10,179 nucleotides of DNA, taken from contig CAMJNB010000018.1 in NCBI GenBank assembly GCA_946407175.1, positions 1-10,179 of the forward strand, in the 5' to 3' direction. The notes under the pieces are model-generated. The model was not told the DNA's origin and did no database searches. It saw nothing but the letters and a program-made list of their open reading frames with translations. This DNA is from an uncultured Selenomonadales bacterium (lineage in GTDB: Bacteria; Bacillota_C; Negativicutes; Selenomonadales; Selenomonadaceae). This document shows, in pieces, positions 7,047 to 10,179 of this stretch. Each line of letters opens with the position of its first letter. Position 1 is the first letter of the stretch. Made by a program: the position numbers and the translations under genes.

Positions 7047-8266
7047 AATTCAAAAGTCACGGGGAATTGATGCCTGCGCGTTGCGTCTTTGCAGTAACGG
7101 GAATATATGCGGGAAATTTTTTTCTTGTCAGCGTCGGAGTATTTGCCGAGAATTTGAATGTGCGCTTCGACCGGAAATTTTTTTATGGTATCGAGTTCGC
7201 CGAGCCGCTCCTCAATGCAATTCTGCGTAGACAAAGGAAAACTTTTGCCGTTAAAAACTTTCAAGATTTCGCGAACAGAATTGCTTTTACTGTTATAATC
7301 GCAGGACATAGAAAGATTTTCTTCGCCCGCCATGTACATTCGCCCGTAACCGTTCTTGTCAATGCCGCTTAGCAAAGAAGTTTTAACGCCGGTTTCAACG
7401 TTAATAACAAAAATTTTCGCCTTAGCAATTTCCTCAAACCAATTTTTCGCCGGTGAAACGTAAGAATCAAAATCGATTGAAATTAATTCGCCGCCTTGCG
7501 TGTAGGGGAATATAGACTCTTCGCGATTGGCGTCGCCTATTCTGATTGCCGCAATAGTAGCCGCACTCTGCGCTAAAGTTTCGCGATTGAATTTGTAAAC
7601 GCTAACGAGTTGTTTGGGATTTTTTTCAGAAGGCTTACGGTAAGTTTCGCCGTTAGTCCAAGTCGATTTATCAAAATAAATCTGCGCGGCGGGATATTTT
7701 TCATTGTAAAGCTTAACGGCGTCATCAATGCGATTAAAACAATCCGTCCATTGCTCATGGCTTGTCAAGTCGCGAATGCCTGAACAACTTTTACTATGCC
7801 CCATGCAGTCTACCGCGACTCTGTCGACGTTGACGCCTAAAGTTGCTAATGCCTCGCGATTTTCCAAAACGTGAATAGCCGAATTCAAAGAATGATCTTT
7901 TCTCAACGCATTGCCGTCGGTGTAAGTTTTGAAAGTTCCGCCGTCCATACCGGTATCATGCATTAATGCCGCTACGTGCAATTCAAATCTGTCAATCGAC
8001 GAGTAATAAGGATTACCTAAGCCTGCGCGTTCGATAGCGTCAGCGGCTTCCTGCGATTTGACGTCGACAAGTGCCGCATGATGTTCGCCGTGGTCACTGA
8101 AAGTTCTAAGCGCTACAAATTCAAAGGCGCGACTTTTAGCTTTTGCGTAGTACTGCGCCGAAAGATTTTTGACGACCTCTGTTGCAGTTTCAAAGTCAGC
8201 CGCCGAGACGACTTGTGCAAATAAAAATATCCACGCGAACAAAAACGCGCTTAAAAATTTTTTCAT
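7034..8266 (-). CDS. Exported HD-domain (metal-dependent phosphohydrolase-like) protein
   Basis: A 410-residue protein with a clear Sec signal peptide (residues 1-22: MKKF, hydrophobic core, VSA cleavage), so it is predicted to work outside the cytoplasm. The HD metal ligands appear in family order: H59 in FSDHGEHH, H103-D104 in ALMHDTGMDGG, H125 in DHSLNSAIH, H157 in CMGHSKSC and D245 in IAAIRIGDANR. All five are kept, so catalysis is plausible, but the substrate is unknown. Most HD phosphohydrolases act on cytosolic nucleotides, which makes the signal peptide notable. Six cysteines lie in the exported part (154, 161, 176, 322, 350, 392), two of them flanking H157. Residues about 275-410 are a separate mixed domain I do not recognise. 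The ATG at 8266 has AGAGGAA upstream, part of which comes from the heptad tract. The gene lies between livG and the solute-binding protein gene. Confidence 0.85.
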   Translation of the reverse strand: MKKFLSAFLFAWIFLFAQVVSAADFETATEVVKNLSAQYYAKAKSRAFEFVALRTFSDHGEHHAALVDVKSQEAADAIERAGLGNPYYSSIDRFELHVAALMHDTGMDGGTFKTYTDGNALRKDHSLNSAIHVLENREALATLGVNVDRVAVDCMGHSKSCSGIRDLTSHEQWTDCFNRIDDAVKLYNEKYPAAQIYFDKSTWTNGETYRKPSEKNPKQLVSVYKFNRETLAQSAATIAAIRIGDANREESIFPYTQGGELISIDFDSYVSPAKNWFEEIAKAKIFVINVETGVKTSLLSGIDKNGYGRMYMAGEENLSMSCDYNSKSNSVREILKVFNGKSFPLSTQNCIEERLGELDTIKKFPVEAHIQILGKYSDADKKKISRIYSRYCKDATRRHQFPVTFEFKNA

Positions 8267-8275
8267 TTTAAATTC

Positions 8276-8338
8276 CTCTAATCTCTAATCTCTAATCCCT
8301 GTTCCATGTTCTCTCTTCCCTAATCCCTAATCCCTAAT
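8276..8338. repeat. Heptad tract, CTCTAAT/CCCTAAT type, nine units (livG-HD spacer)
   Basis: Nine contiguous 7-bp units on the plus strand: CTCTAAT x3, CCCTGTT, CCATGTT, CTCTCTT, CCCTAAT x3. The last unit contains the livG stop codon (8334-8336), and the first unit forms part of the HD gene's ribosome binding site on the minus strand. The tract fills the whole spacer, with homogeneous triplets at both ends and diverged units in the middle. Confidence 0.95.
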
Positions 8339-9119
8339 TAACCGTTTCGTCACCGAGATAGGCGCGAATGACTTCGGGATTGTTTTGAATTTCGGCAGGC
8401 GTACCGGTAGCAATGATAATGCCGTATTCAAGCACGTAAATTCTTTCGCAAATGCCCATGACCAAACTCATATCGTGTTCAATTAAAAGCACGGTCAAGC
8501 CGAATTGTTTTCTAATCCAGCGAATCATTTCCATAAGCTCATGCGTTTCCTGCGGATTCATACCGGCGGCAGGTTCGTCAAGCAGTAAAAGTTTCGGCTT
8601 AGCGGCAAGTGCGCGGGCAATTTCAAGGCGTCTCTGCGCGCCGTAGGGAAGATTTTTTGCAACTTCGTAAGCGTGTTCATCAAGCTTGAAAATTTTTAAA
8701 AGCTTTAAACTTTCCTGCTCAATCTCTTTTTCATCATTGAAGTAGCGTCCCATTCGCAAAACGCTTTCCAAAAGTCCGTACTTAACGTGACAGTGGTACG
8801 CGATTTTAACGTTATCAAGCACGCTTAATTCACTGAACAGCCGAATATTTTGAAAGGTACGAGCAATGCCGCGTTGAGTAATTTGGTACGGTTTTAAGCC
8901 GACGATTGATTCACCGTCCAACAAAATTTCGCCGGTAGTGGGAACATAAACGCCGGTCATAAGATTAAAAATAGTCGTCTTGCCTGCGCCGTTGGGACCG
9001 ATAAGCCCGACGAGTTCGCCTTTGTCAATGTAAAAATTAAAATCTGATACCGCCTTCAAGCCGCCGAAAACTTCGGAAACATCTTCCGTCTTAAGGAGCG
9101 GTTTTTTACCTTCGCTCAT
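8334..9119 (-). CDS. livG: Branched-chain amino acid ABC transporter ATP-binding protein LivG
   Basis: The second Liv ATPase, partner of LivF on the LivHM channel. The 261-residue product has Walker A GPNGAGKTT (41-49), Q-loop ARTFQNIRLF (86-95, Q90), signature LPYGAQRRLEIARAL (157-171), Walker B LLLLDEP (177-183) and H-loop histidine H215 in IEHDM. The insert around 105-130 and the closing EVIRAYLG are typical of LivG. The frame is open to a GTG at 9128, but this overlaps the Shine-Dalgarno sequence AAGGAGTGA; the ATG at 9119 is 8 nt from AAGGAG and is preferred. livM's TGA stop lies inside the same ribosome binding site, 5 bp before livG, so translation is probably coupled. The TAG stop is provided by a heptad repeat unit. 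Confidence 0.95.
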   Translation of the reverse strand: MSEGKKPLLKTEDVSEVFGGLKAVSDFNFYIDKGELVGLIGPNGAGKTTIFNLMTGVYVPTTGEILLDGESIVGLKPYQITQRGIARTFQNIRLFSELSVLDNVKIAYHCHVKYGLLESVLRMGRYFNDEKEIEQESLKLLKIFKLDEHAYEVAKNLPYGAQRRLEIARALAAKPKLLLLDEPAAGMNPQETHELMEMIRWIRKQFGLTVLLIEHDMSLVMGICERIYVLEYGIIIATGTPAEIQNNPEVIRAYLGDETVN

Positions 9120-9124
9120 CAAGT

Positions 9125-10066
9125 TCACTCCTTATTCAAAAATTTTTTAATCGGCGCGAAGTTGGTAACTTCCATGTAGCCGAATAAACCTTGAGGGCGA
9201 TAGAACATAAGCAGGATTAAAGCCAGCGCGTAGATAATCATACGCACTTCCGGAAATGACGCCAATGCCGCAGATATAAACGTAACGACGAAGGCACCTG
9301 CGATTGAACCGGTGATTGAACCCATGCCGCCCAAAACTACCATGATTAAGTAGTTGAATGACGCGAGGAAGTTAAAAGAGTTCGGGCTGATGAGATAAAA
9401 TTGGTGAGCGAAAAGACCGCCTGCAATTCCCGCGAACGCCGCGCCGATTGTAAACGCCGTGACTTTGTAGCGCGTAGTATTTACGCCCATAGCCTCCGCC
9501 GCAATTTCATTTTCACGTACAGCAATGCAAGCGCGACCGTGTGACGAGTTGACGAAATTTTTCACGAAGAATAGCGCAAACAGCATGACGAAGAAAACCC
9601 AAGTGAAATTAGTTAAGTGCGGAATGCCTTTAAAACCTGCCGCGCCGCCTACGTATTCAATGTTCATTATGACGATACGAATAATTTCACTCAATCCCAG
9701 CGTCGCTATTGCCAAGTAGTCTCCGCGCAGTCGAAGTGTCGGCAGTCCTATTAAAAATCCCAATGCCCCCGCGCAGATTGCACCGAGTACAAGCGCGCAG
9801 ATTAACGGCAGTTTAAAATTTGTCGTCACCACAACGCCTACGTACGCGCCGATTGCCATAAAGCCGGCGTGACCGAGTGAAAATTGTCCCGTGTAGCCGT
9901 TGATTAAATTCAAGCTGACCGCCATGATGACGTTGACGCAAATTAAAATTATGTTGAGTTGCCAAAACGAGCCGATGATACCGCCGCTAATCATTCCCTG
10001 CAACGCGGCGTATACCAAAAGTCCGAAGACAAGCATTTTTAAATCACGTTTTCTTATTGCATTCAA
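9125..10066 (-). CDS. livM: Branched-chain amino acid ABC transporter permease LivM
   Basis: Inner-membrane channel subunit that pairs with LivH. The product has 313 residues with about eight to ten hydrophobic segments. Recognisable LivM segments include SLNLINGYTGQFSLGHAGFM (51-70), PTLRLRGDYLAIATLGL (108-124), GRACIAVRENEIAAEAMGVN (176-195), the cytoplasmic loop that contacts the ATPases, and a segment near 246 reading VVLGGMGSITGSIAGAF. The start is TTG at 10066 with AAAGGAAG upstream. An in-frame ATG at 10036 (before LVFGLL) has a much weaker ribosome binding site and would remove the charged N-terminus, so TTG is preferred with moderate certainty. It follows livH after a 72-bp repeat-containing spacer and overlaps the livG ribosome binding site. 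Confidence 0.93.
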   Translation of the reverse strand: MNAIRKRDLKMLVFGLLVYAALQGMISGGIIGSFWQLNIILICVNVIMAVSLNLINGYTGQFSLGHAGFMAIGAYVGVVVTTNFKLPLICALVLGAICAGALGFLIGLPTLRLRGDYLAIATLGLSEIIRIVIMNIEYVGGAAGFKGIPHLTNFTWVFFVMLFALFFVKNFVNSSHGRACIAVRENEIAAEAMGVNTTRYKVTAFTIGAAFAGIAGGLFAHQFYLISPNSFNFLASFNYLIMVVLGGMGSITGSIAGAFVVTFISAALASFPEVRMIIYALALILLMFYRPQGLFGYMEVTNFAPIKKFLNKE

Positions 10067-10110
10067 TTCAAAACTTCCTTTCGATTTTTAGTTGATAGAT
10101 AGCTAGGTCG

Positions 10111-10138
10111 CTAGTAACTAGCAACTAGCAACTATTAA
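10111..10138. repeat. Heptad tract, CTAGCAA type (livH-livM spacer)
   Basis: Four 7-bp units on the plus strand: CTAGTAA, CTAGCAA, CTAGCAA, CTATTAA. The next three bases, CTA (10139-10141), continue the register and are the livH stop codon on the minus strand. Weaker related sequence (GATAGATAGCTAGGTCG) occupies 10094-10110. Confidence 0.85.
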
Positions 10139-10179
10139 CTAAACTTTTTCATTGGTATTTTTGCCGAAAAGTCCCGAAG
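10139..10179 (-). CDS. livH: LivH permease, C-terminal tail only (5' part beyond the right edge)
   Basis: The last 12 sense codons plus TAG encode SGLFGKNTNEKV, matching the usual LivH ending (GLFGK...EKV). The position directly upstream of livM is where livH is expected. The other two frames give no family-like ending. The stop codon abuts the heptad tract. Only the tail can be seen, so the call rests on this motif and on gene order. Confidence 0.8.
   Translation of the reverse strand, partial: SGLFGKNTNEKV

Noticed and set aside
5211..8333. Insertion sequence or integrative element carrying the three inserted genes
   Set aside because: I see no transposase, integrase, terminal inverted repeats or target duplication at the borders; the gene junctions are ordinary operon junctions.

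Overview
The window is about 10.2 kb in which every supported gene lies on the minus strand, so transcription runs from the right edge to the left. Gene content suggests a Gram-negative-type Firmicute (Negativicutes, Selenomonas-like). The reasons are a branched-chain amino acid (Liv) ABC operon followed by an AcuB-like CBS-ACT gene, Sec-exported proteins, strong AAGGAG-type ribosome binding sites, and moderate GC mixed with A/T-rich spacers. The taxon is an inference from gene content only.

Layout in transcription order: the last codons of livH (10139-10179), livM (9125-10066), livG (8334-9119), an exported HD-domain protein (7034-8266), an exported type II solute-binding protein resembling cyclohexadienyl dehydratase (6185-6964), a left-handed beta-helix O-acetyltransferase split by a frameshift at a G8 tract (5211-6157), livF (4481-5194), an AcuB-like CBS-CBS-ACT protein (3756-4409), a cytosolic coiled-coil protein with a DUF1566-like domain (2268-3740), a HAD hydrolase (1541-2245), a UbiX-type flavin prenyltransferase (926-1492), and the N-terminal 253 codons of NADP-type glutamate dehydrogenase gdhA (1-760). 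The liv permease and ATPase genes are thus interrupted between livG and livF by three genes unrelated to Liv transport. The amino-acid theme (Liv uptake, an ACT-domain regulator, glutamate dehydrogenase) gives the region functional coherence.

The most striking feature is in the spacers. All six intergenic gaps longer than about 45 bp carry a short tandem tract, and none of the shorter gaps does. Five tracts have a 7-bp period and one an 8-bp period. Each spacer has its own unit sequence, and the tracts begin at, or within a few bases of, the upstream gene's stop codon. In two cases a repeat unit itself supplies the stop codon, and in one the same tract also contributes to the next gene's ribosome binding site. 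This looks like a family of heptanucleotide spacer repeats, comparable in form to the STRR repeats known from filamentous cyanobacteria.

Other points of interest are the G8 tract (possible phase variation) in the acetyltransferase gene, an HD-domain protein with a signal peptide, and a gdhA leader in which the ribosome binding site can pair with an upstream arm. Four genes have a ribosome binding site showing that the true start lies downstream of the longest-ORF start.
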